64,000 bases of DNA from Moringa oleifera (GCA_021397835.1 JAJFZO010000857.1:310001-374000); one strand, 5' to 3'; shown: positions 48,216 to 62,814, counted from the stretch's first letter. The notes: generated by a model not told the origin, from the letters alone. Program-made: numbers and translations.

Positions 48216-49690
48216 ACTCTAATAGTCAGGGTTTAGAATCTAGGATTTAGGGTTCAGTTATTACGGTTTAGGGGTTTGGAGTTACGGTTTAGGGTTTATA
48301 GCTTAGGACTCATGGTTTAGGGTTTAGAGCTTAGGATACCAAGGTATGCATTTGGGTTTATGATTTTGGGGTTAAGTGTTCAGGTTTAGGATTTTAGGTA
48401 CGCGTTTGGGTTTACAATTCTGGGGTTAGGTGTTCAGGTTTAGGATTTTGGGATTACATTTTTGGTTTAGAGGTTATTGGTTCGAGATTAGGTGTTACAG
48501 TTTAGAGTTTAATGGTTAGGATTTCATATTTATACTACTAGGTGGTTTAGGGTTACACTTTTGGGTTTTGGGCTTAGGGGCTAGGATCTACAGCTTAGGG
48601 TTTTCGATTTATGGTTAGGGGGTTAAGGTTTTTGGTTTGCCATTTTGTTTAGGGTTTAGAGATTAGTCTTTCAGAATTAGGGTTTAGTGTTTTAGGATAG
48701 GGCTTATGATTCAGGGCTTAAGCTTTAGCTATTAGTGTTTATGATTTAGGACATGGAGTTTATGGTCTAGGCCAGAGTAGATAGGGTTTAGGGTTTAATA
48801 TTTGGGATTGTGGATTAAAGGTATCTAGTTAACTTGTTCTTATAGTTTTCAATCCAAATACAGTTCCATCATAATGTGGTACTTGGGATTTAAGGGCTAC
48901 GGTTACTGTTTGTAATTTGGGGTTTAAGGTTTAGTAGTTATGGTGAGGGATTAAGAGTTTATGGATTAGGGTTTTGAGTTTACTATGAAGGGTTTAGGGG
49001 TTAAGGTTTTCGGTTAATGGCTTAGGGTATAAGAATTAGTGTTTAGGTTTTACGACTTGATTAAGAGTTAAATTTTACATTGTTTGAAATTAGAGTTTAG
49101 AGGTTAGGGTTTATTGTTTGAGGGATCGAGTTTAGAATTTAGGATGTAGTGATTCAGATTTAGTAGTTAATGCTTAGGATTCATGGCTTAAGGGTTATGG
49201 ATTAGGGTTTAGAGATTAAGGTTTATAGTTTAGAGGTTAGAGTTGAGACATTTTGGTTTAGGATTTTGGGCTTAAGATATGAGCTTTTAGGGTTATGGTT
49301 TATGGGTTAGGTTTTAGTGGTTAGGGTTTCAGATTTAGGATTTATAGTTTATGGTTTAGGGTATAGAGGTTAGAGGTTATAATTTTAGGGTTTAAAGTTT
49401 AAGGTTTTGGATTTACGATTTATAGTTTATGGTTTTGAATCTAATGTTTAGAGGTTAGTGTTCAAGGATGAGGGGACAAGGTTTAGGGTTTGGAATTTGT
49501 GGGTCATGGGTTAGGTATTAAATGTTAGGGGTTTAGGAATAGATTTTAGGGATAAGGGTTTAGGGGTCTGGGCTTATAAATTTAGGATTAAAAGTTTAAG
49601 GGTTATTGTTTAGGATTTAAGTTTCAGAAGTTAGTGTTTAGGGTCTAGTATTTATATTTAAGGTTTAAAGATTAGGGTTTAAGGGTTATG
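48216..49690 (+). repeat. Telomere-like G-array spanning the unit 1/unit 2 boundary
   Basis: Strand switch at about 48216 (aatagtcagggtttag). Words such as ggcttaggggctagg and atctacagcttaggg recur near 61368. It contains an LTR-end fragment at 48826-48888. Confidence 0.85.
48826..48888 (+). mobile_element. LTR 3'-end fragment
   Basis: ttttcaatccaaatacagtt and ccatcataatgtggtac match the last ~60 bp of the gypsy LTR family. The same fragment occurs at 61562-61668, so it is part of the higher-order repeat. It is used here as the unit boundary. Confidence 0.6.
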
Positions 49691-49755
49691 CATAACAGAT
49701 GATAAGTGGGATAAAAAATAAAAAATAATTAGACCTAATATAATTAAGCCAAAAT
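49691..49755 (+). repeat. Short junction segment with 17-mer-like words (unit 2)
   Basis: gcataacagatgataagtgg and taattagacctaatataatt separate G-array from C-array, as at 33966. Confidence 0.7.
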
Positions 49756-50515
49756 CTTATTGCCTAATCCTTAAACCTTGAACACTAAACCTTCAACTCT
49801 ACACTCTAACCTATAACCTCTAAACCTTAAACGCTTAATTCTAACTACTCTGCCGTAACTCCTAACCCCCTAAACCCAAAACACTAAATCGTAAACTACC
49901 ATAATCCCTATAAACTAATTCTTAATTCCTAACTCTTGAATCTTAAACTCAAATAGACCTTAACTCTAAATCCTTAGTCAAAATCATAAACTTTTACTCT
50001 TAACTCCTGAATTTTAAACCCAAACCCCTAAATCCTAACCCGTAGATCCTAAACTACCCTTAAAGCCTAAATAAATCCTAACCACAAAATATTAATCACT
50101 AAACTCTAAATCATAAACCTTATCCCTCAAACCTTAAACCCTAACTCTTCAACCTTAAGCCATGAACACTAAACCCAAAATCCAAAACTCTAAACCTAGA
50201 AAACTAAATGATAATGCTTAAACTCTAATCCCAAAATCTTTAGTCCTAAACCTTAAATCATAAACCTAAAACTCTAGCTCTTAAACCCTAAACACCATGT
50301 TTTAAACCATATCCCCAAAGTAATAATGATTAACCAAAACGAAAAAGCTGTAAACCCAACAGCTAACTGCTAAACCCTAAATCCTAAACTTTTAAACCTT
50401 TTAACCACATACCCTTACTCGTAAACCAGAAGCTCTTATCACAAGCTACTAAATCCGAAACCCTAAGTACTAAAACTAGTTTCTAAACTGTAACTCTTAA
50501 ACTATTATCCCAAAA
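49756..50515 (-). repeat. Telomere-like C-array of unit 2
   Basis: Imperfect CCCTAAA words, aligned with 34029-34870. Confidence 0.85.
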
Positions 50516-51015
50516 CATTGAATTGGTTTAGGATTCAATAGTTAAATGTTACATTTAAGTTTTGAGGTTTAGGTTTAGGGTTTAGGATTACTGTTTAAAG
50601 TTTTTGATTTTTGGTTTAAGGTTTAGGATCTAGAATTGATTGGTTAAGGGTTAATGTTTCAGGTTTAAAGTCCAAGGTTATAGTTTTAGGATTAAGTGTT
50701 TAGAGTGTAGACTTTGGAGTCCACAGTTCAATGTTTGGGTGAACGATTTACGAGTTAGGGTTTAGGGACCAGTGTTTAAGATTTAGTCATTAAGGTTTAG
50801 AGTTTAGTGGTTTGTGATAAAAGCTGCAGGTTCATGGGTGGGGTTTATGGTTAAAATGTTAAAAGGTTTAGGGTTTAATATTTAATATTTAGGATTTAGG
50901 ATTAGGGGTTAGGTTTTTGGGTTTAGAGTTTAGAGTTTAGTGTTTAAGGTTTCAAGGTTAAGGTTTATGTCATCGGAGTTAGCGTCTATAGTTTAAGTGT
51001 TAAGATTGAAGCTTT
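50516..51015 (+). repeat. Strand switch and short telomere-like G-array (unit 2)
   Basis: Begins with the decayed inverted repeat and continues as TTTAGGG-like words. It is about 1.2 kb shorter than its unit 1 counterpart, a deletion here or an expansion there. Confidence 0.8.
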
Positions 51016-53590
51016 AGGGTTAATTAATTGACATTGAGATATAATTACACCTAATAAATAATTATGCATACATGAGACCAATAAATAATTGGGCTTGAGA
51101 ACTAATTCAGCCTAGATATAATTAGACCGAAAATGATGATTGGATTTAATGTATAATTGTGACTAACAAATAATTGAACCTGATTAGGTATAAGATGTAA
51201 TAGAGCTTAATAATTAATTTTGATCTAATAATTCATTTGGATGAATGCTTAGTTGAGCCTAAAATTTAATTATTTCAAAGAATTAATTGTATTTAATAAA
51301 AGATTAAGTTTTAAAAAATCTATCCTAATAAAATATAATTTGGACTACGAACAAAATGAACTGATTATATAAATAAGTCAAATTGATCCAATAATTAATT
51401 AAATTTAAAATATAATTGGACCAATAATTATATGAGCCTAACATGCATGGTCCCAACAAATAATTAAACCTAAGAACAAATTAAGCTTAAGATATAATTT
51501 AGCCCAAATTATAATTAGACAAAAAATATAATTGGGTCATATAAATAATTTGATCCAATAGATATTTTGGTATAATAATAAATAATTGCGTCCACCTAAT
51601 GTAAAACTGATAAATAAATCAATTAAACAAATTTAGCCTATCATATATTAATTGGAGCTAAGAATTAATTAAACCTATTAATAATTGGGTTAGGTTTGTA
51701 ATAAGCAAACAATTATTAGACCAAACAATTTATTGCGTAAAATAATTAACTAGACAAAAATTTAACTTGAACTAATAAAAAATTGGGTCTAAAATATAAA
51801 TGGACCTAAGAATGGATGAACTGAATAAATAATTAAGCATAATATGTAATTTAGCAAAGCAATTAATTTCATTAATAATTTGTTGGGCCAAATAATTAAT
51901 TAAGTTGATGATAAAAAAATTTTGAGTTAATAAAAAATTTTGTTTAATATTATCAACCTTAATAAATAATCAAACTTAATATATAATTGGGTCAAATAAA
52001 ATATTTGACCTAGGATGTAATTAAGCCTAATATTTAATTGAATGTAGCAAATAATTATAACTAACAATGAACTGAACCTAACAATATATTGAGCCTAAAA
52101 TTTAATTTTGTTTAAGAATTAGTTAGACCTAGCAACTAAATTGGCTTAATAAATAAATGGGCTTAATTATTACCCATAAAATATATTTGATTTATAATAA
52201 GGGCTAAAATATAATTAGGGTTAAGATTCAATTGACCTTTAACAAAAAATTTATCTTAATACATAGCTAGGCTTAAGAAATAATTTTGCTTGATCTATAA
52301 TTAGTTCTAAGAACCAAATGAGATTAATAAATAAATTCATATAAAATTTAATTAATCTAAAATCTAACTAGGCCTAATATACAATTGAGCGTAGCATGTA
52401 TAAACTAATTAGGTGTAGGAATGAATTGAGGCTGGGCGTCGCATGTATGAACTAATTACATAAATTGGGCATAGGAATGAATTGAGGCTAAGATATAATT
52501 GAACTTAAGATATAATCGATCAGAATATTTAATTGAGCTTAGTATTTATTAATTGCACACAGAATTAATTGGATCTAATATTAATTAGATCTAATAATCA
52601 ATTATGTCTAACAAAAATTAAGACTTATTAAGCAATTTGAAATAATAAATAATTGGACCAAACATTAAATTGCATTTAACAATTAATTGGACCTAACAAT
52701 TAATTCAACTTAAAATTTAATAGTGCATTTATAAATGGTTGGGCCACTGATTTAATTGAGCTATATATATAATTTGATCAAAGAAATAGTCGGGTTGAAG
52801 ATATAATTGGGCCTGTTACTTAATTTGACTAAAGTGTATGAGTCTAAAAATTAATTTGATATGTAATTGAGCTTGATAAATATTATGATCAAGATATAAT
52901 TAGATCTAAAATTAATTATGCATAGGCATATGGTATAATTAGATCTCATATATAATTGGATCAGTAATGTAATAGGCCAAATATAATTGAACTTGAGATG
53001 TAATTGAGCCTAATAATCAATTGGGCCTAACATCAATAAGATTTAATAGTATATTCAACTTATCATGCATGAACCTAAGAAATAATTAGACTTAAGAATA
53101 AGTTTGACCTTGTCTATATTAATTTGGCACAAAAAATAATTGATTCTAATATATAATTAAGCCTAACAAGTAGGTGGGCCTATATTCGTTAGGTCTAGAT
53201 ATTCATTGGGTCCAATAATTAATTAAACCATTATTAAAATTTTTGATTTAATATATATAATTAACCCACTTAAATAAATTAAACTTAACAATTAATTAGG
53301 TCTAAGATTTCAGTTAGCTCTAATAAAAAATTATACTTAATATTTAATGTGATTTAACTAGGCCTAAGAATTGAATTGATCTATTACTGAGCTAAGATTT
53401 ATTTAAGTCTAATAATTAATTGGATTTAATAATTAATTAAGTCTAAGATTTAATTGTGCTCTAGTGAGCTTAATATTTAATTAGGCCTAATAAAATTAAA
53501 TTTAATATGTCATTGATCCTCATAAATAATTATGCTTAATATATAATTGAATCTAAAAACTTGATGAGCTTTATACATAATTGGGTCAGA
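51016..53590 (+). repeat. 17-bp minisatellite, forward (unit 2, first part)
   Basis: A clear 17-bp rhythm can be read at 53400-53560: agtctaataattaattg, gatttaataattaatta, agtctaagatttaattg and tgcttaatatataattg are successive or near units. Long variant near 53063. Confidence 0.85.
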
Positions 53591-54610
53591 CCTGGCAATG
53601 ATAGGCTGGATCCATCCATTTTAAAAAATATGTCCCGTGACCTACACACGGGCTTAACTTGCTGGGCTTTATATGGGTTATTTTTTAATATTAAACAAGC
53701 TTTATTTGGATAATTTTTAGGCTTAAATGGATTTTATTTAGGCTTTATATAGATTTTATATGTGTTTATATAGATATAATAAAGAAATTACAGTCTTAGA
53801 TGGATTTTATTATGTTTTATATACAAATAAATTAATATTTTATAAATTATAATGTTTATTTTTCAAAAAATAGATAATATAAAAAAAGTATTTATACATA
53901 ATATTAAACAAATAATTACATTTAATTAATGTATCACCACAAGATAAGTAAATTCTAACTAAGTTGCAACTTACTTATTTGTTAATCATATATATTTTTT
54001 AATTTTATTATCTAAATAAGAACACTTTTAAATTAAAAAGATTACGTAAACTAATATTTATTATATAACTTTTAATCTTTAAGAGAATTAATATCATTAA
54101 ATTCAACTTAACATATACTAATATCTGCTAACTGTTTTGTCATCTCTTTTAATGTTGTATTATTTTACATTTTTTATTCACTAAATCCAAATCCTTTAAA
54201 TATGTAAGTGTTTCAATTATAAAAGGTATCAAGCTCTTTCTTGTGTTTGACAATTAATTATAGTAAACTAACTTAGTTACTCTTATAAAAATAAAACCTA
54301 TTAATGATTTAATTAGGTAAGCCTAAATATGAGATTTATTGACCTTAATGGGTTGATATAAATATAACCCAATTATTGATGTTAATGAGCTGACCACAAA
54401 TAAAGCCATATTATAGCCCAATTTTAATTTTAATGGACTAACTCAAATATGACCCGATTGTGATCCAATGATTAACCTTAATGGGTTGGTTCATCAGACA
54501 ACCCGTTTCAAAATTTCAAGCCCACGGCCCATCCATTATTCAAATGAATGACCCAACAAGACGTTACTAATAAACTAGTTAGGTTGCAAACGTAGGCCAT
54601 AGGCCAAATG
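53591..54610 (+). mobile_element. Transposon-like element embedded in the F-array (unit 2)
   Basis: Counterpart of 38581-39610 with the same borders relative to the 17-bp array. The gggct/gccca-rich ends are better kept here (cacgggcttaacttgctggg, gcccacggcccatcc). No transposase. Confidence 0.45.
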
Positions 54611-56045
54611 ATGAGCCTAATAATTAGGCGTAAATTATTATTAAATCCAATAATAATTAGATTTAAGATATTATTGAGCTCATAATTAATTGAACTTAGA
54701 AAAAAACTGAGTTAAGATATAATTAGATTCAAATTATAATTGGACTTAAGATATATGAGATGTATAAATAATTGAGTCTATTAGATAATTAGCCCTGATA
54801 ACAAATAACAGGACTCATGATTAATTAGGTCTATCATGTATGAAACTAAGAAATAATTCAACCTATAAGTAAATTTAACTAAACTTATATTAATTGGACC
54901 TAAGAATTAATTATGCTACAAATAATTGGGCTTACAATATAATTTAACATGATAGTTAACTGGACTAAATAATTCATTTTGTCAAATAATAAATTAGGAT
55001 TTATCTATAATTAGATCTAACAACTAGTTAGACCTAACAATTCATTTGATCAAATAATTAATTGAGCCTAAGATTTAATTAAGTTTAATAAAAAATGAGT
55101 TTAGTATATAGGCGAGCTTAATAAGTAATTAGGCTTACTAAAAAATCAGTTTACTATATAGACAAGCTTAATAAATAATTAGGCCTAATGAAATAGTGAA
55201 CCTAAGAATTAATTGAGTCTAATAATTAATTGGATCTAGTAAATAATTAGACGTACAAATTTAATTAAATCTACTAGTTAATCTGGCATGAAATGTAATT
55301 CTACATAACAATTAGTTGAGCCAATATTTAATTTGGCTTCTCAAAAATTATAATTTTATATATAATTGGACTTATTAAATGTGTAGATCTAAAATATAAT
55401 TTGGCTAAAAATGTAGTTGAGCTTAACAATTAAAGAACTAAATAATTAATTAGACTAAATATTTAATTGTGACTAATAATTAATTGAATCGAATATTTAA
55501 TTAAACTTAATAAAAAATTAGATTAATATATAATTAGACTAAAAAATATTTGTACCTAAAATAATTGAGCTTAATCGATACTTTGGCTTGAGATAAATAT
55601 CAATGTAGTGTGCATGAACTGACTATATCATACTGTAAAATTAATTGAGTATAAGACATAATTAGAACCAATTTAATAATTCAATGAATCTAAAAATTAA
55701 TTAGATTTAATATTTAACTGAGTCAAATATGTAATTGAGATGAATAATTTATTGGACTTGACAATTCATTATACCTAGCAACTAATTAGGTTTAAGAAAA
55801 AATTAAACTTTGTTTATATAATTTGATCGAACAATTAATTGGCAAAAATAATTAATTAATTGCTTTTCAAATTTAATTGAGCCTAAAAAAGTAGGCACAT
55901 AATATAATTAGAGCTCATATACAATTAAGCCTATGATATAATGGGCATATATAATTGAGCTTGAGATATAATTGGGCTTAATATACAAATGAGCTTAGCT
56001 CCAAAATATAATTGGATCTAATAATTAATTAGACCTAATGTCATT
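54611..56045 (+). repeat. 17-bp minisatellite, forward (unit 2, second part)
   Basis: Continues the F-array; aligned with 39611-41275. A long variant occurs near 54836. Confidence 0.8.
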
Positions 56046-56560
56046 GAATTATTGAGTCTCACTGTCGATAAAATTATATAATATTAAAAATTATAATTAG
56101 TTAAATTTAAATTTTATAAAATATAATTAAAATTAAATAATTTTCATGCTATCTTTAAATCAAACATGATAATAAGGATATAAAAGAAATATTACAATAT
56201 TTGATTAATCTTTTTCACTAATCCAATGATATCTAAATATCAAATTCTTAAAATTAGGCATTGTAAACCATGGTTCAATTTTTATTTTTATTTTTTTTTA
56301 AAGAGAGTTGTTCATCGTTAGCTTGCTACTAGTGTATTAATGAATTAGTCCTCTTGAACTTGTGTTATAATATAATTTAATTTATATTTGAAATATTCTC
56401 CCTTGATATTTTAAAATTATGAAAGAAAAACTCAAATATGGTTTTCATAAACTTTGTCCCACTCTTACTTTGCAAAATTCCTATTTGACTAGCTCCTCAA
56501 GTTTTTGTTTTGAATTAAAAATTGCAAAGCTAATAATAATACATATTTATGATCTAATAT
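56046..56560. other. Unique spacer between F- and R-arrays (unit 2)
   Basis: Conserved counterpart of 41276-41780 (gagtctcactgtcgataaa, cattgtaaaccatgg, gcttgctactagtgtatt). No gene. Confidence 0.6.
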
Positions 56561-59500
56561 TTTTACAAGCTCAATTATTTTTGTGTCCAATCAATTCTTT
56601 GGCCCAATTAACTTACGATTAGTTCAATTTGTTCCTAAGCAAAATTATTTCTTGGGTTCATGATTGATAAACCCAATTAATCACTAAACTCAATAAATAT
56701 GTGGCCTAATTATATTTAGAGCTAATACATACTAGGTCCAATTATATATTCGGTTGAATTATTTATTAGACTCAATTATATCTCAATTCAATTACAATTA
56801 CTCCAATATATCATGGCTCCATTATATATCAGGCTTAATTATATATATTTTAAGTTAAGCCTAATTAATTTGAAATCTAATTATATTTTCTAGTTAATCT
56901 TAGGTTCAATTATATGTTGAATTATTTCGTGAGCTTAAGCAAATTACATAATTGATGCATCCTAATTAATTAATAGACATAATTATATCTTCACACAACC
57001 GCATCTTATGTTCAAGCTTAATTCCTATAAGGTAATTAAATCTTAAGTCCAACTAATTCTCATGCACAATTAAATCTTAGGTTCTAATTGATTGTTGGGT
57101 CTCATTAGTTGTTCAACTTAATCAGTCTTAGATCTAATTATTTATAGCTTCTTTTTTATTTTTTGGGCAAACATTATACTCAGGATAATTAATCACTAGG
57201 CCATATTAGATATTAAGCATACATTTTATTAGACCAAATCAAATTGTACTGTAATTAATTATGAGGCTCAATAAGTTACTAGATCAATTTCATTGTTAAT
57301 CCTAATTATACATTCGATTCAATTAGATATTCAATCCAATTAATTTTGAAGCTCAATTAAAAAATATTAGGCCCAATTAACCATATTGCTCAATTAAATC
57401 TTCATCCAATTATATTCTAGACCTAATTATTTATTGGTCTCGTTTCATTTTTAGACCCATTATAAATTAAGCCTAATTAGATATTAAATCAAAATTTTTT
57501 ATTAGGCTCAATTAAATTTTAAGTTAATTAATTCTTAGCCACAATTAAACCTTGGGATCAATGAATTATTAAGGTCTATTAATTGTTAGGATTCTTGAAT
57601 TATTAAGTCATTAATTTTTGTATTCAATTACATATAAGCCCAATAATATCTTACACCTAATTAATTATTAGGCTGCAAATATATTTTATGTTTAATTATT
57701 TATTAGGTTCAGTTATTTGTGAAGCTAATTTTTTATTAGATCCAATTAGATATTAGGCCAAGCAAACTTTTAGGTGGAATTAAATCTTAATTCTGATTAA
57801 TTACTAGACCCAATTAATGGTTAGGCCAATTATTTATTAGGTCTAGTTAATTACTAGGCAATAATATTACATCTTAAGTCAAATGTTTTATTAAGCCTAG
57901 TTACATATTAAAGCTAATTATTCATTAAGCTCAATTATATATTAAGCCCAATAAATTATTCGGTTAAATTAATTATTAAACTCTCAATTACACATTGGGC
58001 ACATTATATCTATCTCCAATTATAGTTTAAGTCTACTTGTTTCTTAAGCCTAATTTATTTTTATGTTCAAATATTTGTGGGCTTAGGCCTAATTATCTAT
58101 TAGGCCAACTTTCTATAAGAGCCAATTATATCTATATCCAATTATAGTTTAAGTCTACTTGTATATTAAACCTAATACATTCTTATGTTTAAATATTTGT
58201 TGGGTTTATGTACGGTAACCTCATTCAATTGTGGATGCAATTATATCTTAAATTAAATAAATTGTTGGATCTAAGTATATATGAGATCAATTATATATTA
58301 AGTTTAATTTTTTATTAGGTCCAATTAAATCTTAAGGCTGACTAGTTATTGAGTATAGTTATTATTATATCCAATTAATTGTTAGAATCAATTATATCTT
58401 ATACCTAACTATTTGTTAAACCCATTTCCTTATCTAACCTATTTTGTATCAAATCCAAATATTTATATGTCCAAATTACATTTTAAGCGAACGCATTTAT
58501 TAAGCCCAATTAAATTTTAGGTTCAATTAACTATTAAACTCAATGAATTGCAACATCCAATGAATTATTTGGGTGCAAATAATTGTTAGGCTCAATTACA
58601 TATGAGAGTCAATTATTTTTTGTGTTTGATCAATTAATAGGACCAATTAACTTTCGTTATTTTAAAGTCATTTTTAAGACAAATTATTTAATGAGTTCAT
58701 AGATAATAAGCCCAATTAATAATTAGGTGTATTAGATGTTAGGTCGAATTATAATTGGGCTAATACATGCTAGACCTAGTTATGTGTTAGCCAAATTACT
58801 TATTATGTTCAATTATATTTCAACTCCAGTTATATTTAGCCCATGATATCGTACACTTAATTATATATGAGGCCTAATTATATTATATGTCAAGTTTTTT
58901 AAAGGTCAATTAGATTTGAAATCTAATTAATTGTAGGTTTAATTATATCTTAGGTGATAATATTTGTTAGATTGAATTATACATCAAATTATCTCGTGAG
59001 GTCACGGATGTTAATCAAATAAATTCGATCAAATTATTTAATAAGCCCAATTATATCTTCAACCTCACATCTCATTAGCCCAATTATAAAATGTCTAAAT
59101 TTTCAACATGGCACAATTAAATCCTAGATACAACTAATTTTCAGTCACAATTAATTATTAAGTTAAAGTAATTGTTTGGTCTAATGAATTGTTAGACTTA
59201 ATTTGGGTCCAAGGCCCAACTATTAAGATCAATTATTTATTAGGTCAAATTTTATGGTAAACCCATTTTTTATGAAACCTAATCAAATGTAATTTAGTTA
59301 ATTATTAAACTCAATGAATTAGTAAGTCTAATTAATTACTAACCTTGCTTACATACTAGGCTCGATCAAATATTTGATCCAATTAATTTCGGGGCATAAT
59401 AATAATTGTTAAGAGTAATTGGTTATTAGGCTCTATCATAAATTCAATTGTAGTTTTGAGCTCAATTATATCTTAAACTCAATAAATTCCTAAGTTTAAC

Positions 59501-60310
59501 TATGTACAAGATTTATGCACGCTACATCCAATTATATCTCTTGTTTAATTAAATTTTAAGCCCAGTTAACAATATTTTAGGGTAGATTATTTATTAGTGT
59601 CACTTGTCTAATTATACATTAAATCTAATTATTTATTAAACCTAAGTTTATATTAGAACCTAATTTTTTATTGGGCTCAATAAAATTTTAAGTCCAATAA
59701 TTTTTAGTTACAGTTAAATCTTGAGCTTAATTAATTATTAACTTATTCATTGCTAAACTCATTTACATCTCGAGCCCAATTATATCTTAGACAACTATTT
59801 TATTGAGATCTAATATCTTTAGGCCAATTTACTTATTATATTGAATTATATGTAAGGCTAAACTTTTAACCAAACTTAGCTAATTTTTAAACTAAATTAA
59901 ATTTTAAACTCAATTAATTATAACACCCAATTAAATTTTACACCTAATTATTTGCTAGGTTGAATAAATCATCAAGCTCAATTACATCTTAGATCTAATA
60001 TTTTATTAGGCATGATTAGATGTTAGACTTAAAAAATTTATTAAGTTGATTTATATGTTAAGCTCAATTTTTATAAAATATTATTAAATTCTACGCTCAA
60101 TTAATTATTTAGCCTAATGAAAAGATAGACTCGATAAATTGTTGGTTCAAATTAATTATTAGGCTCAATTGCATATTGAGCTTAATTACTCATTAGATCT
60201 AGTTAATTTTTGACACCAATCAATAAATGTTAGGCCCAGTTAATTGTTGTGCTCAATTGTATTTTAAGTTTAATTTTAATTTAGGTCATTCATATCTTAA
60301 GACTAATTCA
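56561..60310 (-). repeat. 17-bp minisatellite, reverse (R), unit 2
   Basis: About 3.75 kb of reverse-orientation units, with the reversed long variant (attatttcttgggttcatg) near 56645. Bases 57201-58385 are the source or sister of the recent copy at 62815-64000. Confidence 0.8.
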
Positions 60311-61085
60311 TAAATACAAAACTTTAATTTTTAATCCATGAACCCTAAACTCTAAGCCCTAACCTATAGGATCTAAGCTCTAAGCCTTAAGCCAAGCACC
60401 AAACACCCTCCATCTTAACCCCTAACCGTATAACCTAACCCTAATATCCTAAATCTAAACTCTAAACTTAAACATTAACACATGAACTCTAAATCCTAAA
60501 TCCTACACCTGACACTCAAAACTCTAACTCCTAACTCCTAAACATTTCATCGTGAAATCCTAAACTTAGACCCTAAACCTTAAAAACAAAACCTCAAACT
60601 CTACCCTTAAACCTTACATCCAAAACCCAAACTCTTCATCACTAAACCCTAACCTTAACCTCGGAAACCCAAACCCTAAACTGTAAACTATAACCCCTAA
60701 ACTTTAAATCTAAAATCTTAAGCCCACAACCTACAATCAAAAACCTTAACCCCTAAACCAAAAACTTTAAAATCTGACACCTAAAACCCAAAATTCTAAA
60801 CCTTAACACTAAACATTCTCTAAAAGCTAAATCCTAAATGAGAATGATTAAATCCTACTCTAACGCCCAAATCCTAACTCCTAAACACTGGCACTTCACC
60901 TATATCCATAAAGGCTAGACCTAAATCCTAAACCCTTGCCCCAAAACCCTAAATCCTAACCTTGGACCTCTAATCACTAACTCTTAAACTCTAAATCATA
61001 AATCATAACCCCAAAAATAAAACCTAAATTGTCCATAAAACCTATTCCTTAAGCCGCAACAAGTACTAATCTTGAAATTGTAGGA
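60311..61085 (-). repeat. Telomere-like C-array at the end of unit 2
   Basis: Imperfect CCCTAAA words following the R-array; aligned with 47481-48215. Confidence 0.85.
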
Positions 61086-62539
61086 GTCAAAGTTTAGGCT
61101 CTGGGGGTTAGTGTCTAGGATTTGTGGCTTAAAGCTTAAGGGTAACAATGTAGGCGTTTGGGTTTAGGGGTTAGGTATTAAGGTTTAGGTTTTTGGTTTA
61201 AAGGATATCGGTTCAAGATTAGGCGTTACAGTTTAGGGTTTAGGGTTCATTGGTTAGGATTTCATGTTTATAGTATTAGGTGGTTTAGTGTTTAGGGTTT
61301 AAGATGTAGCAATTTGGGTTTATAGTTAAGTGTTGAAGGCCTAGAGGTTACTCATTTGGGTTTTGGGCTTAGGGGCTATGATCTACAGCTTAGGGTTTGT
61401 AGTTTATGATTTAGGGTTAAAAGTTTATGATCTAGAAGTTAGGATTTAGGATTTAGAGATTAGGGGGTTAGGGTTCAAGATTATTTGGTTTGTCATTATG
61501 TTTAAGGTTTAAAGGTTAGTCTTTAAGGTTTAGCTGTTAGTGCTTTTGATTTAGGATGAGGGTATCTAGTTAACTTGTTCTTACAGTTTTCAAACAAAAT
61601 TTCTAACAAAGTTACATAATTTTCAATCCAAGTACAGTTCCATCATGATGTGGTATCTAGGGTTTAAGGGATAAGGTTAATGTTTGCAGTTTAGGGTTTA
61701 GTTGTTACAACTAAAGATGAAAAGTTTATGGCTTAGGGTTTTAAGTTTAGGATTTATGGTTTAAAGGTCAAATTTTAGAGTATAAGGATTAAAGTTTAAG
61801 TTTTAGGGCTTGGTTAAGAGTTAAAGTTTACAGTTTTGAAATTAGACTTTAGAGGTTAGTGTTTACTGTTTGGGGTTCAAGTTCAAATTTTAGGATTTAG
61901 AGGTAGGGTCTAGGAATTAGTATTTAGGTTCACGGCTTATGGGTAAGGGACTAGGGTTTAGAGATTAAGTTTCATGGTTTAGAGGTTAGGGTTGAGGCAT
62001 TTTGGTTTAGGGTTTTGGGGTTAAGGTCTGGGTTTTAAGGCTATGGTTTATGGGTTAGTTTTTAGTTGTTAGGGTTTTGGATTTAGTGTTTATAGTTTAT
62101 GGTTCAGGGTATAGAGGTTAGAGGTTATATTTTAGTGTTTAAAGTTTAGAGTTTTGGATTTTGGGCTTCAAGATTATGGTTTATGGTTTAGGGCTAGGAG
62201 TTTAAGGTTTAGCACTTACGGTTTAAGGGTTAGTATTGTTAAAAGTTTATAGTTTAGGTTTTAGGGCTTAGATTTTAGGTTCAGTATTTTGGGGCTGTAG
62301 TTTTGAGTTCCTTGTTTAGAGATTAGTATTTAGGGTTGAGGGGCCAAGGTTTAGGATTTTGGGATTAGGATTTAGGGTTTGGGGTTTATGAGTTATGGAT
62401 TAGGTGTTAAATATTAGGGGTTTAGGAATAAGGGTTTAGCAATTTGGGTTTATAATTTAGTGTTTAGAGGTTTGGTTCATGGTTTAAGGATTTATGAGTT
62501 ATACATTTAAGGTTTAAAGATTAGAGTTTAATGGTTGTG
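61086..62539 (+). repeat. Telomere-like G-array spanning the unit 2/unit 3 boundary
   Basis: TTTAGGG-like words aligned with 48216-49690, including the LTR fragment at 61562-61668 (ggtatctagttaacttgttc, aaagttacataatttt, ccatcatgatgtggtatc). Confidence 0.85.
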
Positions 62540-62595
62540 CATAACAGATGTTAATTGGGCCAAAAAATAAAAACTAATTGGGCCCTATATAAGTA

Positions 62596-62814
62596 AGAGG
62601 AAACCTAACACCTAAACTCTAAATCTTGAATGCTAAACTTTCACCCCTAACCCCTAAACTTTAAACCTATACTCTAACCTGTAACCCCTTAGCCTTGTAG
62701 ACTAAAGCCTAAACACTCAACTTTAACCATTCTGCCCTAACTCCTAAGTCCTATACCCAAAACATTAAATGTTAAACTATCGTAATTCGTAGTCCCTAAC
62801 TCCTAACTACTGTG
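62596..62814 (-). repeat. Truncated telomere-like C-array of unit 3
   Basis: Imperfect CCCTAAA words (cctaacacctaaactc), aligned with the start of 34029 and 49756 but cut off at about 62814. Confidence 0.75.

Larger units (their letters stand above)
33126..48888 (+). repeat. Higher-order repeat, unit 1 (~15.8 kb)
   Basis: Composite unit whose ordered parts recur in unit 2: G-array, gcataac marker (33967), C-array, strand switch (34865-34890), G-array, F-array with embedded element, unique spacer, R-array, C-array, G-array, LTR fragment. Marker offsets to unit 2 run from 15,724 (gcataac) to about 14,770 (spacer) and 12,713 (gaggtcac). The change is mostly accounted for by the insertion at about 43201-46080, with smaller indels. 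Confidence 0.75.
48889..61668 (+). repeat. Higher-order repeat, unit 2 (~12.8 kb)
   Basis: Same order of parts as unit 1, without the 2.9-kb insert but with about 0.6 kb more R-array (58390-58990). The gcataac marker is at 49691; the unit 3 marker is at 62540, an offset of 12,849. Confidence 0.75.

Noticed and set aside
56419..56622. 67-codon open frame in the unit 2 spacer
   Set aside because: Unit 1 carries substitutions and stops at the same place, and the frame runs on into 17-bp repeat.
36646..60310. tRNA, rRNA or snRNA genes within the arrays
   Set aside because: I looked for conserved box sequences and found none; composition is uniform AT-rich repeat.
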